Shown piece after piece: positions 34,268 through 45,520 of a stretch of 64,000 nucleotides of DNA. Positions within the stretch are counted from its first letter, which is position 1, and every line of letters starts with the position of its first letter. Below the pieces are notes generated by a model. That model was not told the DNA's origin. It did no database searches and saw only the letters and a program-made list of their open reading frames with translations. Made by a program: the position numbers and the translations under genes. Source of the stretch: Achatina immaculata (taxonomy: Eukaryota > Mollusca > Gastropoda > Stylommatophora > Achatinidae); contig CM019692.1 in the NCBI GenBank assembly GCA_009760885.1, positions 51,520,355 to 51,584,354 of the forward strand. Direction: 5' to 3'.

Positions 34268-34447
34268 ACGCCCGAGTAGTGCAGTGGTTACTATAGTTCT
34301 CACTCGTGACGAAGTCAGTTACTAGAGGCTCCTAAATTACCCAGCTGTAGAAACTTGTACCTGGCTTCTTCCGGAGCTGTGGAACGAAGGGCGATCAAAT
34401 GACTACATCACTCTCTAGTGTGCAGAGATTGATTGATTGATTGATTG
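34268..34447 (+). mobile_element. SINE-2 copy
   Basis: Shares with 63288-63475, in order, an A-box-like GAGTAGTGCAGTGGTTA, CTAGAGG, CACCCAGCTGTAGAAA-like sequence and ATCACTCTCTAGTGTGC. The B-box region is decayed. It ends in a GATT tetranucleotide tail (34428-34448). Confidence 0.65.
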
Positions 34448-34557
34448 ATCTTTATTTCAAAGGGGTTAAGAATTGGGCATGCAGGCCTGTCTGACATTTT
34501 GGCCTTTATCATACATCTTTCACTCTATTCCAGACATTCTACAAATATGCTGTACAT
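34448..34557. other. short spacer
   Basis: No feature recognised between SINE-2 and LINE B. Confidence 0.5.
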
Positions 34558-35230
34558 ATCATTCATTCATTCATTTTTGCATGTCCCTTGCGGAACTTTG
34601 CCTCCCAAACAGCACTCATGTAGGCCTCTCGGTTGTGAGCAAGATGGCCTGCCGCTGCTGCGTCCATTTGCAGATCGTCAACGATGTCTTGCAGCTATCT
34701 TCGTTTTGGCCTTCCTCTCTTTCTTTTTCCCATTACGTATCTTTCCAATTCGGTCTTCTCTAAATTATCATGACGTTTAATGTGTCCAAAATATTTAAGT
34801 TTTCTCTCTTTAATCCTCTTTACTAGCCAGCCTTCTTCAAAGCTCTTGAAGTATAGATATATTTGTTCTTTTTTGTGTCTATGATATTTGGAGCTATCAA
34901 GTGGAACACAACAGGCCAAAGAAAAAGAGGCAGACCGCGTGAAACTCTGAAGAGGACACTGTTAAGAGAGGCCAAATTAACATGCATAGAATCCTTTGAT
35001 GAGGTTGAAAGACTCGCTGAAGACAGGAAAAATTGGCGAACTACTTTGCGAGCCCTATGTGACGTTTAACGGCACGGGAAGGATATAAGATAAAGATAAG
35101 ATATTTGGAGAATTCTTCTGTAGCATTTACATTCAAAGGCATTTATGTGTTTCTCAGCTGTTTTGTTAAGTGTCCAGGTCTCACAGGCATATGTTGCGAT
35201 CGGAAAGAGGCATGCCCTTAAAAATGTAAC
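34558..35230 (-). mobile_element. LINE B 3' fragment, split by LINE D
   Basis: The minus strand gives the LINE B C-terminal region in two parts. 35100-35230 encodes FLRACLFPIATYACETWTL and NAFECKCYRRILQIS. 34572-34893 encodes EEGWLVKRIKERKLKYFGHI, KRHDNLEKTELERYVMGKRK and RGRPKRR. The 3' end at the left has an ATGA tail. LINE D sits at 34894-35099 between direct repeats of LINE B sequence. Confidence 0.85.
34883..35110 (+). mobile_element. LINE D 3' end nested in LINE B, 11-bp TSD
   Basis: The insertion 34894-35099 is flanked by GATATTTGGAG at 34883-34893 and 35100-35110. It encodes AIKWNTTGQRKRGRPRETLK, RTLLREAKLTCIES and DRKNWRTTLRALCDV then TAA, the usual C-terminus of this family. It ends in an ATAAG-type tail (GATATAAGATAAAGATAAG). 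It is opposite in orientation to its host LINE B. Confidence 0.92.
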
Positions 35231-35279
35231 AAACATAATTAACACTGAAGCTGAGAGACATAAAATAAAATATAACATT

Positions 35280-36840
35280 TACGTTTCGCTATTAAACATT
35301 CACTCAGTACAGAAGTAACTACATACATTATAAATGACTATCTACTAAACAAAAATTTCGGGACTATTCAGACTGTTAACAATTAACTGTATTCGGTGTC
35401 TGTAAGAGCAGTTTGAGATAACTTTTAAGTTTTATGTAGTTTTACGGAGGCATGTAGTCGACATCAAACAGATATTGAGAAAGTTTGTAGTTGTAGGAAG
35501 GAGTATAATTTATATTTTTTATACAGGATGGGAGGGTATTCCAAAGATGAGCAGCAGAATAACTAAAGCTTTTCTTGTAAAGATCAATTCTAGGTTTTGG
35601 AAGACATGTTGTTGAAGTGTTGGCTGCACTTTGGGCTAAATTTAAACAGGTTCCATAGATAAGGCGGGGCATGCCGTGAAAAAATTTGATGTACTAACTT
35701 GGCTGTGTTGAAGAGGAACCTGTTCTTAAGAGGCAGTATATACGTTTGTGCTGGTTAGTTGTTTGTGCTTGATCTTTGTCATTAATAAGCTTTACTGCTC
35801 GCTTTTGGAGTGAGCAAAGCCTCTTTGTATTTGACACTGAGCAACCATCCCAGACTGCTGAGAAATAGTCTAAATGTGTTTGTATATGTGATGTATAGTA
35901 TGTCTTCCTTGTGTCTTGATCGATGAAGTGCTTAATTTTGACTAATTGGTATACTTTTTGTGCGATGAGTTTTGTTAGACCTTACACATGAGAGTTCCGG
36001 GTCAGATGTTGGTTAATAATAAGACCTAATGTTTTGTGCTCGCTAACGTTTTCTATCTGTGATGTCTCCGTGCTGAGTCGAAGTGTTGTTTTTGTTGCGT
36101 TTTGTAGTTTCTGTCTTGTTGTTATGAGCATTGAGTTTGTTTTATCGGTGTTTATAATCACGCCATTGTTTTTGCTCCATCTAATTAAATTGTATAACTC
36201 GAACTGAAGAGTTGATTCTAGATTAATACAATCGTAGTCACTGGTGTAGACTGTGCAACCATCGGCAAAAAGGTCACAAGAAGAGTGTTTAAGATGAAGA
36301 GGAAGATCATTGATATAGATAGCAAAGAGTAACGGGCCTAGAATATAACCTTGCGGAATACCAGTGTCAACTTTAGCAGAATTTGATAGAGAATTGTTGA
36401 AGAATACTACATGTTGTCTGTCTGAAAGAAACGTTGCAATTAATTTTATTAGGTAAGGATGCAATTTATAAGTCTTTATTTTTCTTACAAGAATATCGCG
36501 GTCAGTCATATCAAATGCCTTTTTAAATTCGACAAAAATGGCACCACATAGTCTGTCGTCATTTATGTTTACTAACTAGTTTTCTGTCATTTTAGTAAGA
36601 GCTGTGTGGCAGATATGATTGGGTCTAAAGCCTGACTGACTGTCTATGTGTAAATTGTTCTCCTGCATGTGTTGTAGAGTTATTTTGTGTATGTGTTTTT
36701 TGAGTGGTTTTGATAATGATGATAATATGGATATAGGTCTATAGTTGGTAAGATTGTTAGATGAGCCAGATCTAAAGCGAGGATACACCTTAGCAGTTTT
36801 AAAAGCCTCAGGGAAATAACATTTCGAGGTCAATGAACAT
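35280..36840 (-). mobile_element. LINE I (CR1/L2/jockey-like) fragment, inactivated
   Basis: The minus strand encodes FPEAFKTAKVYPRFRSGSSN, NYRPISILSSLSKPLKK, a QSGFRPNHICHTAL block, KKAFDMTDRDILV, VDTGIPQGYILGPLLFAIYI, NDLPLHLKHSS and CDLFADGCTVYTSDY. The motif should be FADD: the second catalytic aspartate is glycine. Next come IRWSKNNGVIINTDKTNSML, GLIINQHLT and C-terminal KNRFLFNTAKLVHQIF. Gene order and the IPQG...LLF..YINDL motif fit the CR1/L2/jockey group and differ from the RTE-like families here. A stop near 36508 and the D-to-G change mark it as dead. Confidence 0.85.
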
Positions 36841-37117
36841 CACCACATGCCTCCAGATGCCTCAGTGGCAAGAGTGGGCGACTTTACATGACTTTACTCA
36901 CGTTTTTCTATGCTAACAAACAGTACTGAAAGTTGCCAAAGTAAAGATATGGTAAAGGTATGATTTGTGGACCAGCGTCATTGCACACGGTCAAACTATA
37001 AATGCTCTGCTGCCTAGTCAAAAGTTTACCAGAAACTTCCGGCTAGTATCGCCATCAGCACGAACTCCGTAGCAAGCAGCGCCATCCCTCTTCCTTCATA
37101 AAACCTTAACCCTGGTA
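36841..37117. other. no feature recognised
   Basis: Spacer between LINE I and a SINE-1 fragment. Confidence 0.5.
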
Positions 37118-37235
37118 GCCATTTTTTCTTGATGCTGGGTGAATCCCGGAAGATTCTGCAAGTAACGGTTGGAAATTGAAACTAGGTCGTCTGGTCGGCG
37201 AGTGAGTGACTAATCTATTGCGCTAACGCGGCTTC
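37118..37235 (-). mobile_element. SINE-1 head fragment
   Basis: The minus strand has a tRNA-like CGCGTTAGCGCAATAGATTA and a decayed B-box region, then GGATTCACCCAGCATCAAG and AAAATGGCTACCAGGG, the order seen in SINE-1 at 31.5 kb. The 3' body is missing. Confidence 0.6.
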
Positions 37236-37909
37236 CAGTGCCAAAGTGCTGGAGTATAACGAGAGCAATAGACAATGTCTCACTCAACAATTACATATGT
37301 ATTAACATTACATACTGGTAGATAAACCTGATACTTTATTCACAGTTAAGCCAAAACAGAACCGATGAATACTTAACACTTCTGTGGCACAGTAGCAGCA
37401 TGAGACGAGTTCTTCATGAAATATCGTAAAGTTTATGGTCTGGAACACAATGAAGATGGAATATGAAGTGATGCTGTATGTATGGTAAATAACATATCAA
37501 CTTATTCAGCACATCAGAATGAATAGAATACCAGGCGGTCACACTTTATTCTATGATCACCGCCATAAGAATTGAAGCATTACTCCCAAAAACTACATTC
37601 ATAGCACAGTTACTAGCTATGAAGGAACGACGAAATAACACAACATTCTCACGAGATATCCAACCTGTTCTAGATTTAAGATTTTCGGTCTCACAAGACG
37701 AACATGTTGCACAAACAACACGAGAAAACTGAGACACGTCAAGAGCAGATAATCTGACAAGTTGCGACCAACCACGGGCCATAAGCTTTTAAAGACCATC
37801 CGTTCACAAATATTTAAATGGTTATCTGCCTTTGAACTGTCACAACTTTTCTAGTAAGAAAAGGCGGGCACAAAGAGGAAACCAAAATTAAGCTGTTTCT
37901 GGTGTTTTT
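37236..37909. other. no gene recognised
   Basis: AT-rich. Minus-strand ORFs of 60-78 codons near 37546-37799 are unrecognised. Confidence 0.5.
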
Positions 37910-38088
37910 ATCTGTTGTGTTATTTTTGTATGTGATCCTCGACAAAGGCTTTTACCGAAACACTGGATCGTTGTATGTTCTTCATTTGTATATGCTCATC
38001 TTGCTTTCTGCCATTCTTGTTTCTCCCCACTTTCCTCACTCTTTCTATCTCTTTGTAAAACTGAACCACACACTTCTATGTACTGCTT
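37910..38088 (+). mobile_element. Penelope-like element 3' fragment
   Basis: Matches the non-coding 3' part of the Penelope-like copies at 49 and 52 kb: TGTATGTGATCCTCGACAAA, GGCTTTTACCGAAACA, GTTGTATGTTCTTCATTTGT, CTCACTCTTTCTATC and TTTGTAAAACTGAACCACAC. No coding part remains, and it abuts the 36-bp array. Confidence 0.7.
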
Positions 38089-38322
38089 ACAGCTGACAAC
38101 ATTTTGTGACAAAGTTAGTCTACAGCTGATATCATCGTTTTGTGACAAAGTTAGTCTACAGCTGATATCATCGTTTTGTGACAGAGTTAGTCTACAGCTG
38201 ATATCATCGTTTTGTGACAGAGTTAGGCTACAGCTGACATCATCATTTTGTGACAGAGTTAGTCTACAGCTGATATCATCGTTTTGTGACAGAGTTAGGC
38301 TACAGCTGACATCATCATTTAA
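38089..38322. repeat. 36-bp minisatellite with dimeric order
   Basis: Six to seven units of ACAGCTGATATCATCGTTTT plus GTGACAGAGTTAGTCT. The right half alternates between a GATATCATCG/GGCT form and a GACATCATCA/GTCT form, giving a 72-bp higher-order unit repeated about twice. Confidence 0.9.
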
Positions 38323-39257
38323 TTATTTCAAGCAAACCAAATAAAGTTTTATGTATTTTATTAAGATTGTCGTTACAGATGGAATATGTAGGCAAATTTT
38401 TGGGTATTTTACAAATAAAGCACGTATAAAAATAATAAAGTATTCCGGTTGAACTTATACACAAAATTCCGGTCTCTTAAACTTCTGCAGTAACAACTAG
38501 GATGGGGATTTCTCCCTTAATAAAACCTCCAGTTGTGACGTTAAAGACATGTAAAATGTTCTAGTTTTGTGCATAGATTCCTGTAACTTTTCCGAACACA
38601 TCTTCTTGACGTCTGAGTATCAAATCCCGTGAAAAGAGTACACAATTAGCATTCTATTTCCCTGTGTGTTTTTTCCTCAGTTAGCCTTTAGTCCTTCAAT
38701 CATCCCCGTTTTCATATATACTACATACCGGTTATGGCTTCTGCTGATAATTTAATTACATTTCTTGAGTTAGAGATCTCCGTGAATGATACGGATTAGC
38801 TACTAGTTTAATTCAAATTGCAGCGTGTTTTAATTTGTCCTCCCTCCCCCCTCTCTCTCTCTTAATCAAAATATCAATTTTGCCAAAATATCGCCTCCCA
38901 CTGTTTGCTGTCCCTAGACAATGGCTGACTTGACAACTGATTTGAGGCGGGTCTGAGATTAGGATCTCTGGACTCGACTCGGATCTAGAGCTCTAGACAA
39001 CTAATGAAGACTTAATCATAGTACATGCACTAGAAACGATGAAGATCTCTTATTCCTCTCTCCCTAGAGGTGATCACTGACCTCAGTTTTAGTTGGATTA
39101 AGCGGGATCTCTACCCTGTATCGGCACAAGAGATCAGAATAATTAGATAAAAATGATTGTGTCCTGAGACAGAAATGATTGGATATGAATGATGTATTGC
39201 CCGATATGTTTTTGATTAGTCTCCGACTTTTAAAATTATACAGCGAATCTATTACTT
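38323..39257. other. no gene recognised
   Basis: AT-rich, with a short CT tract at 38841-38864. No coding or repeat match. Confidence 0.5.
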
Positions 39258-39476
39258 AGTCTTCCAGTGCTCCTTCCTTCCTTCCTTCCTCGCCTTAGTC
39301 TTCCAGTGCTCCTTCCTTCTTTCCTTCCTCGCCTTAGTCTTTCAATGCTCCTTCCTTCCTTCCTTCCTTCCTCGCCTTAGTCTTCCAGTACTCCTTCCTT
39401 CCTCGCCCTAGTCTTCCAGTGCTCCTTCCTTCCTTCCTCGCCTTAGTCTTCCAGTGCTCCTTCCTTCCTTCGACTT
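39258..39476. repeat. CCTT-rich compound minisatellite
   Basis: Five or six units consisting of CGCCTTAGTCTTCCAGTGCT followed by a variable number of CCTT tetranucleotides. It lies at the 3' end of LINE G and may have grown from that element's tail. Confidence 0.85.
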
Positions 39477-40085
39477 CTTTACCCCTATCTGGGACATAGG
39501 CCATCGACTAGGACTTTCCATTTATTTGTTCTGGACTGTTTCTTCTATCCATCTCCAGGTGTAGTCGATCTTTTTTTTTTTTAACCTCATCTTGTTTCCT
39601 CTTACCCTGGGGATTCCAGGTAAGATCCTGTCTGGTTATGTTTGTTGTAGGCTTTCAATGTGTATGTCCTATCCATCTTCAGCATCTTTTCATTATAATT
39701 TCCTACACTGTGGGTTAGTTGTTTTCTGCCACAGCTCTTCATTGCTGATGTTACCTGGCCATTTAATCTGAAGGATCATCCTTAGGCGAGTGCTAACAAA
39801 GGTCTGCAGTCTCTTGGTACTTTTGATTGGTGCTGTCCATGTTTCTGATCCATACGGCAGGGCTGATATGACATTTGTGTTGAACAGTCTAAGTTTTGTT
39901 GTTTGGGATATTCCCTTGTCACTCCATATGTTTCTCAGCTGCAGAAATGCTAGTCTAGCCTTCCAAATTTTTGCTGTAATATCTGCTTCTGTATCATCCT
40001 CCCTGTATATAGAGCTGTCGAGATCCAGTGTTACTGGTTTTCAAAAGAAACTTGAAATCAAATCCAACATCCTCTTTTGTGTTGC
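39477..40085 (-). mobile_element. LINE G 3' fragment
   Basis: The minus strand reads DLDSSIYREDDTEADITAKI-like sequence, WKARLAFLQLRNIWSDKGIS, TKLRLFNTNVISALPYGSET, WTAPIKSTKRLQTFV and LQIKWPGNISNEELWQKT. This is the RTE-like post-RT region. Downstream sequence toward the left is frameshifted. 5'-truncated. Confidence 0.8.
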
Positions 40086-41137
40086 ATTTTGATTTTTATT
40101 TGTGGTAAGGAGACATTTATTTAAAAATGCAGTTGTAGCAAATATTTCATCATCTCACAAGTTAAGTAACTCTTGGAGAAAATACACATGGTTGTACTTT
40201 CAAAAAATGAACACGAACACATGAAAGTTTCAGGCAATGATCTTCTTTTTTAATAACTATGGAAAGATGTAAAAAAAAAGTTAAAGTTAATACTTATCTT
40301 CTACAGAATAAATATAGTACAAGAAACAATGATAAGGTAGAGGTTATACCAATCAAGTATGACTCAAATGTAAGTCAAGTGTCAATTTTCCATGTATACT
40401 TCTTTCTTCTTTTTTGTCTAAGATTATTTTTAATAGAAACTTTCTTGATTTTTTTCTCCCTGTATCTTTCCCTTTCCTAATTATAAGAATGTCAGTTCGT
40501 TCTACCATCACCTGGTTCTACAGCAGCTACCCACACTATGTAACTGTCTATACTCCCTGATTTACAATGATTCATTTTATCCAACGATCATCCAGGGATT
40601 TCTTATTGTAAATGTATAAATATTCTTGAGAAATTACAGTACTTATTTAATGTAAAATTACTTATTTTAAAGTCTATGTGCAAAACATAAGGTCACTAGT
40701 TTAATGCATTTTAAATATGCCTGTCTATTGACATAACGTGGTGTATGAAATTATGTCATGTTCATTTCACTTTCTGACAGGAAGAGAACTCTGTCAGAAG
40801 GTAAGAACCATCTAAATATATATAAAACTAGAAGAACTCAGCCATGAGAGAAGCTTCCAGCAAAATGATGCTCAGCAAATTCCACAACAGTTAACATCAA
40901 CCTGCTGTGTGTGCAAATCTCCTTATGTTTGTGATTTTACAACAAACACATCTAATGCTATCTGCAGCATCAACACTTAATTTTCCAGGAGTAAATTTTC
41001 CAGTTCATCAACTGGTGTTTTTCTTCACATGGACTGCTATGAACAATCTTCCTCAACACATTTTTAATTTTCAATAATTACCATCAATTCTTCTATTGAT
41101 TTTCATACAGTCTTTAAAAAAAGTGGAAGGGGGGGGG
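40086..41137. other. no gene recognised
   Basis: AT-rich. The 73-codon ORF at 40259-40480 is low complexity. A G run (41131-41139) precedes LINE B. Confidence 0.5.
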
Positions 41138-42765
41138 GATTTCCAACACATGTGAAACAATTGTATCTAGGCCAACAAGCAGCAGTAAGAATAAATGGTG
41201 AAACAACAACTTGGTTTGACATAAAACAAGGGGTCTGTCAGGGGACATACTGTCACCTTACTTATTTAATTTGTATACTGAAAACATAATGAGGAATGTT
41301 AGAGAAGATGTAGACAAAGCATATTATGATGCCATAACAATTGGAGGTTATGAAATACCAGAGATTAGATATGCAGATAACACAGTATTACTGTCTTATC
41401 TTATATATCTTATATCCTTCCCATGCCGTTAAACATCATATAGGGCTTGCAAAGTAGTTCGCCAATTTTTCCTGGTCTTCAGCGAGCTTTTCAACCTCAT
41501 CAAGGGATTTTATGCCTATTAATTTGCCTTCTCTTAACAATGTCCTCTATAGAGTTTCACGTGGTCTGCCTCTTTTTTTCTTCGGCCTGTTGTGTTGCAC
41601 TTGATAGCTTGTTTTGGGATTCTCTGATTGTTTCTCCTCATTACATGACCAACATATGTCCATCTCCTTTTCCTGATCACCCATGAGATTGGTTGTTGTT
41701 CAGTCATCTGTCTTATCTCTGCATTGTTCTTGAATTCATTCCACTTGATGCTAAGTATTTTCCTTAGGCATTTGTTTTCAAAAGAGTCTAATTTCTTGTC
41801 TATTTCTTTAGGTCTTTTCCAGCTTTCGCATGCATAAATGAGGGTTGATATTACATTTGAATTAAATAATCTTAACTTGGTTTTTGTGCTTATAACTTTT
41901 GAGTGCCATATGTTCTCAAGATTCTTGATGATTGATGCTGCTTTTGCAATTCTAATTCTATCTTCCTTTCTGATGTCACCATCCTGTCAGTATTACTTCC
42001 TGACAGTATTACTGTCCACAACACAAGAAGGAATGGAAAAACTATTTATGTCATTCCATACGAACAGTGAAGGACAAAACGTTTATCTTAATGTGAAGAA
42101 AACTAAATTAATGACAACTGACAAAACAAATAAGGAAGCTGAAATATATATCAATCAGGGCAAATTTGAAGAGGTGGGGAGTTTTGAATATCTTGGATCA
42201 CTACTAACTAATACAATGAGGGAAATTAAAAGAAGGACATCTGTCGCTCTTCAAAAAATAAAACAACTAAAAAAACTATGGAGAGGTATGGGCAGAACTA
42301 CAAAAATAAGATTTTTAAGGGCATGCATCTTTCCCATCCCAATACTGTATATGCCTGTGAGACCTGGACACTTAACAAAACAGCTGAGAAACACATAAAT
42401 GCCTTTGAATGTAAATGCTATTGGAGAGTCCTTCAAATATCATGGGTACGAAAAAAGAACAAATATATCCATACAACAAGAATTTAATATTGAAGAAAGC
42501 TGGCTAGTAAAGAGGATTAAAGAGAGAAAACTTAAATATTTTGGACACATTAAATGTCATGAGAATTTAGAGAAGGCTGTCTTGGAAGGGTACATAATGG
42601 GGAAAAGAAAAAGAGGAAGACCAAGGCGAAGATGGGTGCAAGACATCGTTGCAAATGGATGCATCAGTAGCAGGGCACCTTGCTTACAACCGAGAGGCCT
42701 ACAAGAGAGCTGTTAGGGAGGCAAAGTTCTGCAAAGGACATGCAAATGACTGGCTGAGTGACTTA
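41138..42765 (+). mobile_element. LINE B copy, split by LINE D, active site mutated
   Basis: The left part encodes QAAVRINGETTTWFDIKQGV, then IRYADNTVLLS, where catalytic YADD has become YADN. After the LINE D insertion the right part resumes LLSTTQEGMEKLFMSFHTNS, NVYLNVKKTKLMTTDKTNKE, VGSFEYLGSLLTNT, KLWRGMGRTTKIRFLRACIF, CETWTLNKTAEKHINAFEC and WLVKRIKERKLKYFGHIKCH. It ends GKRKRGRPRRRW and a short GACT/GAGT tail. Frameshifts near 41245 and 42345 add to the inactivation. Confidence 0.88.
41382..42016 (-). mobile_element. LINE D nested in LINE B, 14-bp TSD
   Basis: The insertion 41396-42002 (about 607 bp) is flanked by ACAGTATTACTGTC at 41382-41395 and 42003-42016. LINE B coding sequence stops and resumes exactly at these points. 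The minus strand encodes the family's YLGS..-to-CDV region: the FNSNVISTLIYACESWK part, a WNEF.NNAEIRQMTEQQPIS block and the ..GRPRETL region ending in ALYDV. The 3' end at the left has the ATAAG-type tail (ATATAAGATATATAAGATAA on minus). Confidence 0.92.
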
Positions 42766-43129
42766 AAAAACATAAAACTGTCATTTAACTTTTTTTTATT
42801 TTCCTCTCTTGTTTTTTTTCTTTTGCCTCTAATTTTCTGATTGTTGTCACATTTTCCATGTTCCATTTCAATCTTTTGTACTTGTTCATAAAGATGGAGT
42901 TTTCTTATTATTCCATATTAACATCATCTGATCTAATGTACAAACCATGAAGGTTCTCAATCTTTCATTTTAACCCAGATTGGCCTGAATACTTTTCTAT
43001 ATATTAAATCATCCAGAAATAATTTTCATAATTATGCCTTCTTTTACATCCTCCCTTAGATGTGAAATTCTTCCTCGGAGGATCCATCTGTCTCTCTATG
43101 CAGAATCACAGTAATATTTGACCTATTTG
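42766..43129. other. no feature recognised
   Basis: AT-rich spacer between LINE B and the next array. Confidence 0.5.
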
Positions 43130-43665
43130 ATGATTGCATGTCTGTAAAAACCATGTGATGAGAAATATTAAAATTATGTGATGTGTAAAAATTTAGTAAA
43201 GATGTGTGAGCTTATAAAAATTTGTGCATTAATTTGTGTGAAGAAATATAAAAACCATATTGCAACATGATGTAAGCGGATGTAAAAACCATATTACTAC
43301 ATGATGTGAGTAGATATAAAAACCATATTATGAAATGATGTGAGCAGATATAAAAACCACATTGCAACAGGATGTGAGCAGATGTAAAAATCATACTGTG
43401 ACTTGATGTGAACAATTGCGATATGATGTGAGCAGATGTAAAAACCACATTGTGACATGATGTGAGCAGATGTAAAAAACCTCATTGTGACATGATGTGA
43501 ACAGATATAAAGACTATATTATGACATAATGTGAGCAGATATAAAAAACCATATTATGACATGATGTGAGCAGATATAAAAAAACCATATTGTGACAAAA
43601 TGTGAGCTGATATAAAAAACCATATTGTGACAAGATATGAGCAGATATAAAAAAAACCACACAGG
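43130..43665. repeat. minisatellite, about 34 bp, diverged
   Basis: About 15 units of ATGATGTGAGCAGATATAAA plus AACCATATTGTGAC, with unit length varying 33-36 bp through A-run indels. The minus-strand F/Y/H-rich ORFs over it follow from the repeat. Confidence 0.88.
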
Positions 43666-43734
43666 GAAACTGTTTAGCCATACAATAAAAAAAGTCACAT
43701 AGTGATGATGGTGCTTGAAAGTGATTTAGCAAAT

Positions 43735-43849
43735 CCTTCCTTCCTTCCTTCCTTCCCTCCCTCCCTTCTTCCTTCCTTCCCTTCCCTTCCCTCCCTCCCT
43801 TCCTTCCTTCCTTCCATCCATCCATCCATCCATCCATCCATCCATCCAA
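43735..43849. repeat. (CCTT)n-(CCCT)n-(CATC)n compound microsatellite
   Basis: About 80 bp of CCTT and CCCT units followed by nine CATC units (43813-43848). Confidence 0.95.
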
Positions 43850-44593
43850 GTGAATGACCTACTTTTCAGATAAAATTATATATTTTTCAAAAATTTTAAT
43901 AATTATTTCTTACCTTTTGAAAGATAATTCTTACCTTTTATATTTTTATTTTTGTTTAGCTGTAGCATCAGTTAATCTTGCTGTTATTGTGTGATGAAAA
44001 TATAAACTGAACATATTTTGTCTGATTTTGAAATAAAGTTGCTTTTTTTTCTTCTTTTCTTAAAACATGAAGTTTTCTTCTGCAACAGTTACATGTAGCA
44101 CTGCTTATATTGAATCAACATAAGAAGCAGGGCCTTTTAGTTCAAGTAAGGAAAAAGATTAACTCTAGCTTAGGTATATAACAAGATCACTGTAGCCCAA
44201 TAAGTATATGCAGTTCTAGAGATTCCCAGTCTGGCCAACCTTCTTTCTTATGCAAATACTAAATTGTATTTTAATTAACTTTGTGTGTAAGAAAGAGAAA
44301 CAGTGAAAAACACAAGAACTAGACAGAAATATTTTGGTCATTTCAAAAGGCTTAATACAATAATTAAAACCATACACAGGGGAAAATTTAAGGAAAATAT
44401 TAAGAGGATGACAGTGATATAAATAAAAGAACAACATACTGAGACAGACAGGGCTCATCTTGGTTGGGTACACTGTGAAATCATGGGACAGGGCAAGCTG
44501 GAGGGCCACTGCAAGCAACCTTCTGAGGGAATATGGCACAGAAAGATGTGTGCAAGTGGAGTAAAAATGTTTCTTATTTGCTAAACAATAATA
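43850..44593. other. no gene recognised
   Basis: AT-rich. The minus-strand 128-codon ORF 44216-44602 has no recognised domain and lacks splice or promoter support. Confidence 0.45.
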
Positions 44594-44701
44594 AGTAGAC
44601 ACAACAGCAAGATAAACACCTGCTTCTTACAGTAGAGACACAACAGCAAGCTAAACACCTGCTTCTTACAGTAGACAAAACAAGATAAATACCTGCTTCT
44701 T
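44594..44701. repeat. 39-bp tandem repeat, about three units
   Basis: Units contain ACAACAGCAAGATAAACACC and TGCTTCTTACAGTAGA. The third lacks ACAGC and runs into the LINE D tail. Confidence 0.8.
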
Positions 44702-45520
44702 CTTACATCTTACATCCTTCCCATGCCGTTAAATGTCACATAGGGCTCGCATGGTAATTTGCCAAGATGTTCTGTTTTCAGCAAGCTTTTCAACCTCATC
44801 AAGGGATGTAATCCCAATAAATTGGTCTCTCTTAACAATGTTTAGAGTTTCACATGGTCAACCACTTTTTCTTCAGCCTTTTGTGTTCCACTTGATAGCT
44901 TGTTTTGGGATTCTCTGGTTGTTTCTTATCAACTCATGACCGACATATGTCCATCTTCTTTTTCTGATCACCTATGAGACATGTTGTTGTTTTGCTCATC
45001 TGTCTTATCTCTGCGTTGTTCTTGAATTTGTTCCACTTTATACCCAGTATTTTCCTGAGGCATTTGTTTTCAAGAGAGCCTGATTTCTTGCCTATTTCTT
45101 AAGTTGCTTTCCAACTTTCACATGCATAAATGAGGACAGGTATTGCATTTGAATTGGATAATCTTAACTTGGTTTTTGTGCTTATAACTTTTGAATGCCA
45201 TATGTTCCCAAGATTCTTGAAGGTCAATGCCGGTTTTGCAATTCTAATTCTAACTTCCTTTCTGGTGTCACCATCCTGGTCTTACTAGCTGCTGAGATAT
45301 GCAAATTGGTTTACTTCTTCAACAGCTGTTCCTTCTACATATATTTTTCCTTCATTGTTAATGAGAAGTTTCATTATTTTTGTTTTTTCCTTGTTAATTT
45401 CAAGTCCTATTTTACTAGCCATTGAAGACAGGGTATCTGTTTTTACTTGCATTGATTTCACATTGTCACTGATAAGAGTTATGTCATCTGCAAAATCAAG
45501 ATCATCAAAGGGTTAACTAA
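44702..45520 (-). mobile_element. LINE D copy with intact FADD motif
   Basis: From right to left on minus: DDLDFADDITLISDNVKSMQ (catalytic FADD intact), SSMASKIGLEINKEKTKIM, KLLINNEGKIYVEGTAVEEV, NQFAY, KLDSFENKCLRKI-type sequence, IRQM, a VGHELI-type block (Y.VGH), and the RGRP and C-terminal ALCDI region. The last 30 bp at the left carry the CTTACATCTTACATC form of the tail. A frameshift at about 45285 and others break it. This is the longest LINE D segment here and the only one reaching the RT active site. Confidence 0.8.

Noticed and set aside
44216..44602. 128-codon minus-strand ORF
   Set aside because: AT-rich, no family resemblance, no homologous copy and no splice context; not enough to call a gene.
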